A stretch of 55,447 bases of DNA from IMG/VR virus record IMGVR_UViG_3300042991_000477, positions 1 to 55,447 of that record. One strand, written 5' to 3'. The position numbers and the translations under genes are program-made. Shown piece after piece: positions 42,523-50,147 of the stretch. Under the pieces are notes generated by a model, which was not told the DNA's origin, made no database searches, and saw only the letters and a program-made list of their open reading frames with translations. This DNA is from a virus. How positions within the stretch are numbered: the stretch's first letter is position 1; each line of letters starts with the position of its first letter.

Positions 42523-42999
42523 ATGATTATAGCATTATCAAATGAGAAAATAAATATCGGAGATATTGTAATAAATATTAAAGATATTAATGAAAAATAT
42601 TATATAATAACTGCTGGTCAGGAATTTTATGTTGTTGACTATGATAAAAAATATGATTTATACATTATTAAGTCTGAAGATTTAATAATAAGATTATCAA
42701 AATCTTTTTTAACTAAAAAAATAAATTTAAAAAACGCTAAAAATGAGTATATAGAAAGATGTGATAGACATGAATATAATAGTTATATTTTTAGTAAATG
42801 TCCAAATAAAGCATATGGTTATGGTGATAGGGAACAATATGATGCTTGTAAAATATTAGAACAAAAAGGTTATTATGGTGCGTATTGTAGACCAAGTTTA
42901 AAATGTGCAAAATATTTAACTAAAGAAGATAGAAATAATAATAAATTATTATTAAAATATTTAAGAATTAAAAAAATTAAAAAAATAAATGAAAATTGA
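42523..42999 (+). CDS. Cys-containing small protein with basic tail
   Basis: A 158-residue protein. The start (NIGDIVINIKDINEKYYIIT) is SH3-like. Residues 75-125 contain four Cys spread around aromatic and Gly residues (ERCDRHEYNSYIF, SKCPNKAYGYGD, YDACKILEQ, YCRPSLKCAKY). It ends LLLKYLRIKKIKKINEN, close to the basic tail of the 52995-55262 set. It overlaps the next gene by 11 nt. Confidence 0.65.
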   Translation: MIIALSNEKINIGDIVINIKDINEKYYIITAGQEFYVVDYDKKYDLYIIKSEDLIIRLSKSFLTKKINLKNAKNEYIERCDRHEYNSYIFSKCPNKAYGYGDREQYDACKILEQKGYYGAYCRPSLKCAKYLTKEDRNNNKLLLKYLRIKKIKKINEN

Positions 43000-43696
43000 T
43001 GAATTAAAAAATAAAGTTGTAGATAAAATATCAGATTATATTGAATTTGATGTTAATATGATTTTTGATGTTGGTGAATATATTGCAATATATGGTGGTG
43101 CTGTTCGTGATAGTTTAGCTGAAATGCCAATAAATGATATTGATATTTTATGTTTATCAAAATCTGCTTTTAAAATAAAAGAATTGATTATTAGTCTTGG
43201 ATATAAAGAATTAGATTTATATGATAAGGATGCTATAGCTATGTATAATGATATACATATAATTAATGAGCCGTGGACATTTATGAATAATAATTTTAAA
43301 ACAATTCAAATAATAAGACCAGCGTTTGGTACACCTGAACACTTTTATAAAATATTAAAAAATGTTGATATTTCCTGTTGTGGTGTATTTTTAGATAAGA
43401 TGAGAAATAACATCTCATTAAAAGAATCTTGTCAAAATTCTATTTATCAATGTTTATCAAAAACATTTATAATTAATAGTTGGGCAGAATTATATGCATC
43501 TAATAGAACATTGTATAGAGAAGAAAAATTAAAATGTAGAGGTTGGTCAATTGAAAATGAAGATACAGATACTCAAAAAAATAGATTTTATAAATTAATT
43601 AATTTGGAATCGGAAGCTAATTATGATTATAAAATATGGACTGAGTTTGAATATAGAGGTAGAAAAAAACAAAAATATTATATTACCATACAGTGA
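42989..43696 (+). CDS. Class II nucleotidyltransferase (poly(A) polymerase/CCA head-like)
   Basis: A 235-residue protein with a poly(A)-polymerase/CCA-enzyme head motif: IAIYGGAVRDSLAEMPINDI followed by DIL, giving G-G-x-V-R-D and D-x-D. The rest includes CCGVFLDKMRNN and ends with a basic segment (YRGRKKQKYYI). It lacks the long C-terminal RNA-binding domains of true CCA enzymes. It might act on tRNA or RNA ends, or as a nucleotidylating toxin-like enzyme. It overlaps the next ORF in another frame by 74 nt. Confidence 0.75.
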   Translation: MKIDELKNKVVDKISDYIEFDVNMIFDVGEYIAIYGGAVRDSLAEMPINDIDILCLSKSAFKIKELIISLGYKELDLYDKDAIAMYNDIHIINEPWTFMNNNFKTIQIIRPAFGTPEHFYKILKNVDISCCGVFLDKMRNNISLKESCQNSIYQCLSKTFIINSWAELYASNRTLYREEKLKCRGWSIENEDTDTQKNRFYKLINLESEANYDYKIWTEFEYRGRKKQKYYITIQ

Positions 43697-44099
43697 CAAT
43701 GATAATTATACAATTAAAATAGACAGTAGTACAATACATATAACGCACATAACTAATAAAACTAAAAAAGAAATAGTGGGCATTATTTCAACACATAAAA
43801 AAGATAATTTTACTGGTAAATCAAAATTCGGTGTAAAAATATACAAAAAAATATTTACTATAAGTTTAACATGCAAATCAACAGAACCATACATAAATAT
43901 TATAATAAATTATATCGTTAATAATATTAAACTTAATAAAATAAAACCTATTATAACAAAAAGACCTGGTTATATGTTTAATGAAAGATATGAATTAATA
44001 TTTGATGATAGTAATTACAACCAAATAATTGATAATATTAATAAATTATCAACAGAAGATATAGAAACACATATAAACGCAGATAAATACAATATCTAA
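43623..44099 (+). CDS. KYNI-tailed protein (start uncertain)
   Basis: A 158-residue ORF that ends INADKYNI with Ile as ATC and no downstream gene overlapping. No family N-terminal tag is visible. The first 25 codons overlap the nucleotidyltransferase gene, and there is no later ATG until far inside. Either it starts at 43623, or it is the true C-terminus of the upstream gene joined by a one-base change in the A7 run at 43663-43669. The body is beta-rich (YTIKIDSSTIHITHITN, FGVKIYKKIFTISL). Confidence 0.5.
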   Translation: MIIKYGLSLNIEVEKNKNIILPYSDNDNYTIKIDSSTIHITHITNKTKKEIVGIISTHKKDNFTGKSKFGVKIYKKIFTISLTCKSTEPYINIIINYIVNNIKLNKIKPIITKRPGYMFNERYELIFDDSNYNQIIDNINKLSTEDIETHINADKYNI

Positions 44100-44214
44100 C
44101 AACAATACTATTAAAGACGCATACCCAATTTAAATACCAATTTTTAATTTTTATATAAACCTCTTAAAATCCGTAAACTTTCTTAAAAATATAACATACA
44201 TAAAATAAAAAATT

Positions 44215-45259
44215 ATGGAACTATTTATACAATATTATATTAAAAAAGATAAAAATAAAGATAAAAATAATATAAATCATGGTGACTATATAGGGTATGA
44301 TGTAGAAGAAGATAAAGTACTATTCAAAAATAATTATATGTATGGACCTAATAATGATGATCATGAAAATGACTATTATGACGATTATAAAAATGACTCA
44401 AAAGTCTGCTGGATAGTTGACAGAAAACATGTAGATTTAAGATCTTTTAAAAATACAAACTATAAAATTATACAAAATTTAGAAATGAAAAATTTCATTT
44501 TTGATAATGATACAGACATTCTAAATATAGAAGAATGTAGTGTATATGAACTACCTAAATTACCCGACAATTTAAAAATAATAAATATTATTTCAACAAC
44601 ATTAAAATCATTACCTGAGCTACCAAATTCATTAGAAAAATTAACTTTAGATCCAAATATATTCATTGATAATAATATTAAATTACCAAATAACCTAAAA
44701 AAATTATATATAAGACAAGGTGATTTAAAATCATTACCTGAACTACCAGATTCTTTAGAAATTTTAGACTGTAGTGAAAATAAAATTAAAAATATAAATA
44801 CATTACCAAAAAACCTAAAAAAATTAAATTGTGATTCTAATAAATTAAAATCACTACCAAATTTTAATGATAATTTAAAGAAAATTAAATTGTGATTCTA
44901 ATAAATTAAAATCACTACCAGATTTTAATAAAAAATTAAAACTAATAAATTGTACAAATAATAAAATTGATAAATTCCCAAATTTAAAAAATAATAAAAA
45001 ATCACCACGAATATCAATAGATAATAATGTTATATCTGAAAATGAATTTAGACTATTTGAATTATTTGAAAATATACCTAACCCTAATGATCCAAAATTT
45101 GAAGATTATCAATTAAAGTGCCAATTTATTTGTGGTGATAATAATCTACCTTTTATTAATGAATATTCATATATGGAATGGTATAAAGATAAAGTAAATG
45201 ATAAAGATTTTAATATAAAATATAGAAAAGAAAAATTAACTACAATAAATAACAAATAA
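44215..45259 (+). pseudogene. Leucine-rich-repeat protein with one-base frameshift
   Basis: The frame from ATG 44215 encodes acidic N-terminal residues, then LPX-type leucine-rich repeats (ELPKLPDNLKIINII, LPELPDSLEILDCSEN, LPKNLKKLNCDSNKLKSL) of about 20-21 residues. It stops at 44895. Another frame continues with NCDSNKLKSLPDFNKKLKLI and runs to 45259. Deleting one A from the A4 at 44881-44884 gives a 347-residue protein. A perfect 36-bp duplication (44824-44859, 44885-44920) has a period of 61 instead of 60, which points to one inserted base. LRR proteins bind other proteins; the target is unknown. Confidence 0.65.
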
Positions 45260-45665
45260 ATATAAAATTTCAAAGAATTTCCAAAAATATATAGAAAATT
45301 CTTTGAAATTTACCATAAATAGTGTCATAAAATGTCATAAAATGTCATAAAATGTCAAAAATTGTACGGAAATTCTTTGAAATTTTATTTGAATATACAA
45401 ATATACTAAAACAAAAACCCGTACCACCGAGAACTATCCCAGTTTTTAAAAATGATCCTAAAATGAGCACCTATATTTAAGGTTGATCCTCAATTAGTTA
45501 TAACAAATTGAAAATCAGCATATTATAAATATATAACTATCTGATAATCAGCAAATTGCAAAGACATCTCATTATCATAATTATAATTATGTTCAATAAA
45601 AAACTTAACATAATTATTATATTATTAAGTAAAAAATTTAACATAATATTTAATATATATGTATT
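45260..45665. other. 406-bp noncoding region with repeats
   Basis: No gene is seen here. It holds three copies of an 18-bp element, a 10-bp tandem array (both listed separately), an unusual run ending GTACCACCGAGAACTATCCC at 45421-45440, and a late A/T stretch (45590-45660) with two copies of a '[CT]TTAACATAAT' unit before the tagged gene at 45666. It is a good candidate for a control or replication region. Confidence 0.6.
45265..45385. repeat. Inverted 18-bp repeats around a 10-bp tandem array
   Basis: AAATTTCAAAGAATTTCC lies at 45265-45282. Its reverse complement occurs at 45294-45311 with one mismatch and exactly at 45368-45385. Between the last two lie three perfect copies of GTCATAAAAT (45324-45353) and a partial fourth (to 45363). 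A further TTCTTTGAAATTTTA copy lies at 48277-48291. Iterons with flanking inverted repeats are typical of replication origins or repressor-binding regions. Confidence 0.85.
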
Positions 45666-45986
45666 ATGAGATATTTAAAATTTTATGAGCATGATTTTGA
45701 AAATAGTTATTATGGTATAAAGAAAGGTGATATTGTTATATACTCTGATCCTTCTAAAAGTAGATTAAAATATGGTGAAAGATATATAGTACATCAAACT
45801 CTAAAAATTGGAAGTGATAAAAAAGATGATATTATTACAAATGAAGTTAATAATTCAAGTGATGTTATAAAACTAACAGATATGAGTGGAAACCCCATAA
45901 CAGATAAATATGGAGAAATAATGTTATTTTATGCTCATAGATTTTCTATAGAAATACCATTCATGGCAAACAAATACAATATATGA
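45666..45986 (+). CDS. KYNI-family small protein with SH3-like core
   Basis: A 106-residue protein beginning MRYLKFYEHDFENSYYG and ending MANKYNI. The core is KKGDIVIYSDPSKSRLKYGE, then 'RYIVHQTLKIG', 'DVIKLTDMSG' and 'YGEIMLFYAHRFSIEI', a beta-barrel-like series. The last codons (TAC-AAT-ATA-TGA) overlap the next ATG by 4 nt. It is the first of three plus-strand family members. Confidence 0.8.
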   Translation: MRYLKFYEHDFENSYYGIKKGDIVIYSDPSKSRLKYGERYIVHQTLKIGSDKKDDIITNEVNNSSDVIKLTDMSGNPITDKYGEIMLFYAHRFSIEIPFMANKYNI

Positions 45987-46258
45987 AACACCTAAAAACA
46001 TATGAAAAATTAGTTGGTGAACTACGAAGAAGAACTCCAAATTTCAAAGAGGGCGACTTTGTTATTTGTATTGATCCATATAATGATCCAGATAATACTT
46101 ATAATAATTTAGAAAGAGATAAACAATATCAAATAACATATTTAGAACAAAATTTTGATGGTGTCTGGCGTTGTTCAGTAGATGATAGAGAACAAAAGTA
46201 TTATTGTTTTAGATTCTTATCAGAATTAGAATACAACGCAAATAAATATAATATCTAA
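45983..46258 (+). CDS. KYNI-family small protein with SH3-like core
   Basis: A 91-residue protein beginning MKHLKTYEKLVGELRRR and ending NANKYNI. The core starts FKEGDFVICIDPYNDPDN, then 'KQYQITYLEQNF', 'WRCSVDDREQKYYCF' and a short acidic end. The Ile codon is ATC followed by TAA because no gene overlaps. Its start is coupled to the previous gene. It is the clearest example of both end tags with a GDFV core. Confidence 0.8.
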   Translation: MKHLKTYEKLVGELRRRTPNFKEGDFVICIDPYNDPDNTYNNLERDKQYQITYLEQNFDGVWRCSVDDREQKYYCFRFLSELEYNANKYNI

Positions 46259-46286
46259 AATTAATATATAATAAGAAAAGATAAAT

Positions 46287-46565
46287 ATGAAAAGAATAAA
46301 AATGTTTGAAGAGGTATGGCAACCTAATACTGATGAAACTACTTTTCCACCAGGTGCAAAAAATAATCAACCTAATGTTACTACAAGACAACTTCATGAT
46401 AAATTAAAGTCAGGTGATTTAACTCCTAGGGAAATTACCAATATGTATTTTAATCCATTAATTGATAATATTCAAAAACTCGATAACGAAATTTCTAGTG
46501 AATTAATAGCTTATTATATACAAAAATTAGAAACATTATCACAAGCAAATACCTACAATATTTAA
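46287..46565 (+). CDS. KYNI-family small protein (TYNI end)
   Basis: A 92-residue protein beginning MKRIKMFEEVWQPNTDE and ending ANTYNI. The middle is not SH3-like: it is helical (TTRQLHDKLKSGDLTPREIT, ELIAYYIQKLETLSQ). It shows that the two tags can carry an unrelated core. The Ile codon is ATT, so synonymous change keeps the same residue. Confidence 0.75.
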   Translation: MKRIKMFEEVWQPNTDETTFPPGAKNNQPNVTTRQLHDKLKSGDLTPREITNMYFNPLIDNIQKLDNEISSELIAYYIQKLETLSQANTYNI

Positions 46566-46823
46566 AATATCAAAGATGCTCAATGTTAAATTAATGTTAT
46601 CGTGGCCTTATTTAGAATTAGACTAAATAAAAATTACACCTGACAGTCATAATGTCAGTTACGTAATAATAATTATGTTAAATATCAAAGATGCTCATTA
46701 TCAATGCTTTGCAATTTTATGATTTTTTGTCAGGTTATTATGTTAAGTTGTAACTAATTGGTTATCAATGGTTTATTTCTGTTTATCATAAGACCTATTA
46801 TTGGACATTAGATATAAATACTT
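46566..46823. other. 258-bp noncoding region
   Basis: No gene is seen. It contains two copies of AATATCAAAGATGCTCA (46566-46582 and 46682-46698), a short inverted repeat CTGACAGTCATAATGTCAG (46639-46657), and the stretch TAATAATAATTATGTTAA that recurs near 49789. These dispersed elements recur in other gaps between 45.5 and 49.8 kb. Confidence 0.5.
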
Positions 46824-47462
46824 TTATTTCTTTTTTTGTCCACGCTCCAGTGCTTTGTTTTTAATTTTATTTTTTGTATCTTGCGAGATTTTTCTTTTTA
46901 CACCATTATTTTTTTCTAAATATTCTTGATATTGTCTTTTTTTAGTTTCACTAATTTTAATTTTAACTTCTTCACTTCTTGATTTTCCTATTTTAGGTAG
47001 TCCAATTTTTATTTTATGGTTATCTGTAAGTTTTCGTCCTTTATTATTTTTTTGTATATATCCATTATCTCTTTTATTTTTCCATGTTTCTTTTAACTTT
47101 GCTTTTGTTTCATCAGAATGTTTAGTATTTGTTCTATGATGTATATTAGCAAGTTTTGCTTCTTCTAAAGATCTAGATGATGGTATATAAAAATCATAAT
47201 CTTTTCTGGTGTTTCTACAATTTGTACCAAACGCTAATATATGAAAAGCTGCTGCTATTTGTTTATTATCAGGATATATTCTATGTAATAACCAATGTGA
47301 AAGAAAATGCTCTCTGTATGTCAATTTAACTATATTTTCAGCAATATTACTACCATTCATACATTTTGGTATAATATGATGTTTCTCAAAATATTGATTC
47401 TTATTAAATGTTCTAAACTTTGCTCTATTCATAATAGAGTCATATACTTTTAAATAATTCAT
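46824..47462 (-). CDS. HNH homing endonuclease with NUMOD3-type repeats
   Basis: A 212-residue protein. Residues 20-85 hold the HNH core: YFEKHHIIPKCMNGSNIAEN, then 'IVKLTYREHFLSHWLLHRIY', matching the group I-intron-type HNH endonucleases. The rest consists of NUMOD3-like DNA-binding repeats (KHSDETKAKLKETWKNKR, GRKLTDNHKIKIG, SRSEEVKIKISETKKRQY) and a basic end (LERGQKKK). It lies alone on the minus strand among plus-strand genes. Confidence 0.88.
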   Translation of the reverse strand: MNYLKVYDSIMNRAKFRTFNKNQYFEKHHIIPKCMNGSNIAENIVKLTYREHFLSHWLLHRIYPDNKQIAAAFHILAFGTNCRNTRKDYDFYIPSSRSLEEAKLANIHHRTNTKHSDETKAKLKETWKNKRDNGYIQKNNKGRKLTDNHKIKIGLPKIGKSRSEEVKIKISETKKRQYQEYLEKNNGVKRKISQDTKNKIKNKALERGQKKK

Positions 47463-47564
47463 AAATTTTATATTTATATATAAATTTAAATAGGTTCTAA
47501 AGTGGTATTATGTTAACTAACTTTGCAACTTTGTTATTTAGAATGAATCTAAACTTAAAAAAAA

Positions 47565-47620
47565 GTCATGACCACTTAAAACTCCCCGAAGTTTTACCTT
47601 CGCCCTTCATCTTAGATGAC
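47565..47620. other. Possible structured RNA or DNA element
   Basis: GTCAT (47565-47569) pairs with ATGAC (47616-47620). Inside, CGAAG (47587-47591) pairs with CTTCG (47598-47602) around TTTTAC, flanked by C-runs. The GC content is above its surroundings. It could be part of a small RNA or leader; nothing more can be said. It lies in the 265-bp gap between divergent HNH genes, which has no gene. Confidence 0.3.
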
Positions 47621-47624
47621 AGTA

Positions 47625-47632
47625 CAAAGATA
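47625..47632 (-). promoter_or_regulatory. Possible -7 box (TATCTTTG) for the 46824 gene
   Basis: On the minus strand TATCTTTG matches TAnnTTTG, 163 nt upstream of the HNH gene start. A second plus-strand match (TAACTTTG, 47516-47523) faces the other HNH gene. Both are weak evidence in AT-rich DNA. Confidence 0.25.
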
Positions 47633-47727
47633 AATATTAATATTGTTATTACCAAATTTATAGTATATTATTTATATAGTTTCACTTAGAAGTCACATCA
47701 TATTTTATATATAGAATAAAAAATAAT

Positions 47728-48261
47728 ATGCTAAAAGAATGTATATTGTGTAATATAAAAAAAGAAGAAGATGAATTTGTATTTAGAACAGATACTAATA
47801 AGTATAGAACTGTTTGTAAAGAATGTAATAAAATATTAAAAAGAAAATATAGAAATAATAAAGAAAGAAATAGAACAGATCAAAAAAAATATTATCTAAA
47901 CAACAAAGAAAAAGTATTAACAAGAGTTAAAAATTATAAATTAAAAATGAAAGATGATCCTAATTATAAATTAATTAGATCATTAAGAAGACGAATGTAT
48001 AATTTTTTTAAAGGTAATATTTTTAGTAAAAAAAGTACAATTGAATTAATAGGTTGTAATCAAACAGACTTAAAAAAACATATTGAATCATTATTTACGG
48101 AAGGAATGAATTGGAATAATTATGGTTATTACGGTTGGCATATTGATCATAAGATAGCATTATCTAATGCACAAACAAATGAGGAAATTTATAAATTATG
48201 TCATTATACAAATTTACAACCTTTATGGTGTAAAGATAACTTATCAAAAAATAAATATTAA
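47728..48261 (+). CDS. HNH endonuclease with zinc-finger start
   Basis: A 177-residue protein. Residues 4-35 hold CILCNIKKEEDEF and VCKECNKILKRKYR, a Cys4 zinc module. Residues 45-100 are very basic. Residues 130-177 hold the nuclease: YGYYGWHIDHKIALSNAQT with the catalytic H-I-D-H, then LCHYTNLQPLWCKDNLSKN, the standard end of this HNH family. It is followed by an intrinsic terminator. Homing or self-spreading role inferred. Confidence 0.88.
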   Translation: MLKECILCNIKKEEDEFVFRTDTNKYRTVCKECNKILKRKYRNNKERNRTDQKKYYLNNKEKVLTRVKNYKLKMKDDPNYKLIRSLRRRMYNFFKGNIFSKKSTIELIGCNQTDLKKHIESLFTEGMNWNNYGYYGWHIDHKIALSNAQTNEEIYKLCHYTNLQPLWCKDNLSKNKY

Positions 48262-48340
48262 ATCATAATATAAACTTCTTTGAAATTTTAAACTATATTA
48301 ATCATCATAAATAATGCAGTGTATATTCAATTTTTTCACA

Positions 48341-48364
48341 GGGAACAGCAATGTTCCCTTTTTT
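48341..48364 (+). terminator. Intrinsic terminator
   Basis: GGGAAC and GTTCCC make a 6-bp GC-rich stem with loop AGCAAT, followed by six T. It lies 80 nt past the HNH gene and just before the GNAT start at 48368. An ATG at 48314 reads through this hairpin and is therefore unlikely to be the GNAT start. Confidence 0.85.
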
Positions 48365-48367
48365 ATT

Positions 48368-48709
48368 ATGAATAGAAATGAAGGTATAAAATTTAAAGAT
48401 GATATATTCAGAACTGAACACGGTTCAATAAGATATAGAATATATGAGGACAACATAGTTATCTTCATGGGTTCTTACGTTGATAAGATGTACAGAGGAC
48501 ATGGAATATTTAAAGAAATGTTAACCACGCTACTAAATCAAATAAGCATCTATGATATTTATGCACCAGTATCAAATAGTAATGTAATAAACTTATTTAA
48601 AAGGATGGGCTTTGAAATTTATAATGAACCAATAAGATACTGGAGACAATGCGAGAATACTACTAATATGTATAAAAAAAAGGAGAGTGGCCAGACTCTC
48701 CCTTGTTAA
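48368..48709 (+). CDS. GNAT-family acetyltransferase-like protein
   Basis: A 113-residue protein from ATG 48368 (MNRNEGIKFKDD). The GNAT pattern is visible: IVIFMGSYVDKMYRGHGIFK gives the acetyl-CoA-binding R-G-x-G-I/V, and VINLFKRMGFEIYN gives the late 'F-x-x-x-G-F' motif. It is short for the family (usually 140-180), as the first strands are missing. Acyl acceptor unknown. A terminator hairpin overlaps its last codons. Confidence 0.7.
   Translation: MNRNEGIKFKDDIFRTEHGSIRYRIYEDNIVIFMGSYVDKMYRGHGIFKEMLTTLLNQISIYDIYAPVSNSNVINLFKRMGFEIYNEPIRYWRQCENTTNMYKKKESGQTLPC
48682..48706 (+). terminator. Intrinsic terminator overlapping a gene end
   Basis: GGAGAGT and ACTCTCC form a 7-bp stem around GGCCAG, preceded by eight A and followed by CTTGTT. 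It codes for the last residues of the GNAT-like protein (ESGQTLPC) up to its stop. Confidence 0.7.
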
Positions 48710-48798
48710 ATAACCAAACTAATAACTATATGAAAATGAAAAATTGACAACAGTACAAATATAATACTTTTATTTCATTCACCAAATTATTATATGCA

Positions 48799-48869
48799 TT
48801 TTTAATATTTATCGTGTTATTAGTCGATAAAGATAGTTTATCGTGTTAAGATACGATAAATATTAAAAA
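48799..48869. repeat. Long inverted repeat with internal direct repeats
   Basis: TTTTTAATATTTATCGT (48799-48815) and its exact reverse complement (48853-48869) are 37 bp apart. Inside, TTTATCGTGTTA occurs twice in direct order (48808-48819, 48837-48848). The outer flanks TTCACCA (48778-48784) and TGGTGAA (48875-48881) also pair. It can form a large cruciform. The surrounding 230 bp hold no gene. Confidence 0.8.
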
Positions 48870-48911
48870 AGGTCTGGTGAAAAACAACTAAATCTTCTGT
48901 ACCGCTGATTA

Positions 48912-48935
48912 TCGGGGCCACATTTCGGGGCCACA
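48912..48935. repeat. Direct repeat TCGGGGCCACA x2
   Basis: The 11-mer TCGGGGCCACA occurs at 48912-48922 and 48925-48935. It stands out in this AT-rich DNA and lies just after the stop side of the KYNI gene at 48941. Related GTGGCCAC palindromes follow two other KYNI genes (50139-50146, 50612-50619). Confidence 0.75.
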
Positions 48936-48940
48936 CACGG

Positions 48941-49227
48941 TTATATGTTATATTTAGTTACTGCAATCTCTTCTTCTTTGATGTTAACATATCCACCAAA
49001 GGTTAACCCATATCTATCGTAACATTCGTCATAGTTATACTTATCAACAATATAATTATAACCCCAGCCATAATGAAAATATCCTACAAATATATACTTA
49101 ACATTAGTATGCTTTCTTATACCTAACATAAGATTAATACTATCAGTATCTACACCAATAGTTCTCATAGCACCTTTGAATCTATTATCAAGTGGTACTA
49201 ACCAATAATGCTTATACTTCTTATCAT
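48941..49227 (-). CDS. KYNI-family protein, probable frameshift at its start
   Basis: An intact frame from ATG 49168 (MRTIGVDTDSINLMLGIRK) gives 75 residues ending AVTKYNI. Upstream codons in the same frame read KKYKHYWLVPLDNRFKGA, matching its neighbour (KRGKYWLIPVDDRMYKS), so the true start is earlier. An ATG at 49227 overlaps the upstream stop by 4 nt, as usual in this family, and joins this frame if one A is added to the AA at about 49220. The repaired protein has 95 residues. Function unknown. Confidence 0.6.
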
Positions 49228-49541
49228 ATGTTATATCTCTTTATGTCAAGCCCTATCTCATCTATATTAACCTTACCCATATACTTATAGCCACAATCAT
49301 TATAGATATTATTACCATCATACTTATAATCTGTAGAAGTATATTCCCACACACCATTGTTTAACGCCATATAAATATACCCATCGTTATATATTATCTT
49401 AAGAAAGTTATGAGTCTTTAAAAGATTTAATGCTAACTCTATATCAACATTAATATCCCTCATAGACTTATACATCCTATCATCAACAGGTATCAACCAA
49501 TACTTACCACGCTTATCATTCATATCATTCATATCATTCAT
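49224..49541 (-). CDS. KYNI-family protein with repeated start
   Basis: A 105-residue protein beginning MNDMNDMNDKRGKYWL and ending IKRYNI. It is a close paralogue of 48941-49227: KYWLIPVDDRMYKSMRDINV against HYWLVPLDNRF and MRTIGV, plus matching GYKYMGKVNIDEI / YGLTFGGYVNIKEE ends. The first nine residues come from a 9-bp tandem repeat that gives three in-frame ATGs. The MKHLK tag is absent. Confidence 0.7.
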   Translation of the reverse strand: MNDMNDMNDKRGKYWLIPVDDRMYKSMRDINVDIELALNLLKTHNFLKIIYNDGYIYMALNNGVWEYTSTDYKYDGNNIYNDCGYKYMGKVNIDEIGLDIKRYNI

Positions 49542-49549
49542 ATCATTCT
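49515..49549. repeat. 9-bp tandem repeat (ATCATTCAT, about 3.8 copies)
   Basis: Three perfect copies and a partial fourth lie at the 5' end of the 49224 gene on the minus strand. Each unit adds Met-Asn-Asp, so copy number sets how many start codons exist. Confidence 0.9.
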
Positions 49550-50147
49550 ATACTACACAGTACCCAGTATCTACACTACACCCACCGTATGAGCTTACAG
49601 AGCACACCGCAAGATACTACAAAGTTAATTATAATATTTTAAATATCCAAAGATGCAACTCTTGTTATTTAACATGACACAGCATACTTATTATAATAAT
49701 CGTAATGAACTGATGCTCTATTGATTACATTGAACATAATTAAAATTACGTGAAACATTTTTGGTGGTTGGGGTTCTATACTTAATAATAATTATGATAA
49801 ACATTTTTAATATTTTGCAGATGAGGTAGTTAGGTGAATTGGTCGGGAAACTTTTTTAAAATTTTTGATTGATGTTAGTGTTGAGTGATGAGTCATAATT
49901 ATTATTATGTAAACCTGGTGGAAAGGCTCGAAGAGCATGCGCGTGTATAGAGTGTAGATATGTGTATGGGGAGGCCATGGGCAAAAGATTGTTTTTTGGC
50001 ATTTTCTTTTGGGGTGTACTTGAAGAATTTCGATTCTACTATATTTTCTCAAAAGTTGTATTTTAAATTGGATTGAAAAATTTTTTTGGGGAAAAATCTT
50101 TGATATTTTCTGGGGGAATTTTTTTTTGGTTATATGGCGTGGCCACA
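49550..50147. other. About 600 bp without a convincing gene
   Basis: A 113-codon minus-strand frame (49807-50148) exists but its N-terminal half is the 81-bp repeat and its composition (many His, Pro, Thr) is unlike the genes around it, so I do not call it. The region has a GC-richer patch (49915-49985: GCTCGAAGAGCATGCGCGTG), an AT palindrome CATAATTATTATTATG (49893-49908), and a copy of the dispersed AATATCxAAGATGC element near 49642. A noncoding RNA or control region is possible. Confidence 0.5.
50066..50146. repeat. 81-bp dispersed repeat, copy A
   Basis: Identical to copy B (50540-50619) except for one T in a T-run. It begins AATTGGATTG, contains TTTTTTTGGGGAAAAATC and TTCTGGGGGAA, and ends GGCGTGGCCAC. 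On the minus strand it starts directly after the KYNI stop of 50148-50435. Confidence 0.95.

Noticed and set aside
43663-43669. A7 run as a programmed -1 frameshift site
   Set aside because: The KYNI frame lies at +1, not -1, relative to the upstream gene, and no clear stimulatory structure is seen. A one-base error or separate genes are simpler.
45324-45363. Tandem repeats as a CRISPR array
   Set aside because: Units are 10 bp with no spacers; no Cas genes are present.
47400-47462. MNYLKVYD start of the HNH gene as a family N-terminal tag
   Set aside because: This start is normal for that HNH family and the protein has no KYNI tail.
48314-48367. Upstream start for the GNAT-like gene
   Set aside because: The extra codons read through a GC-rich terminator hairpin; the ATG at 48368 directly after it fits better.
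49915-49985. GC-richer patch as a tRNA gene
   Set aside because: GCTCGAAGAGC hinted at a T-arm, but no acceptor stem or anticodon arm could be folded around it.
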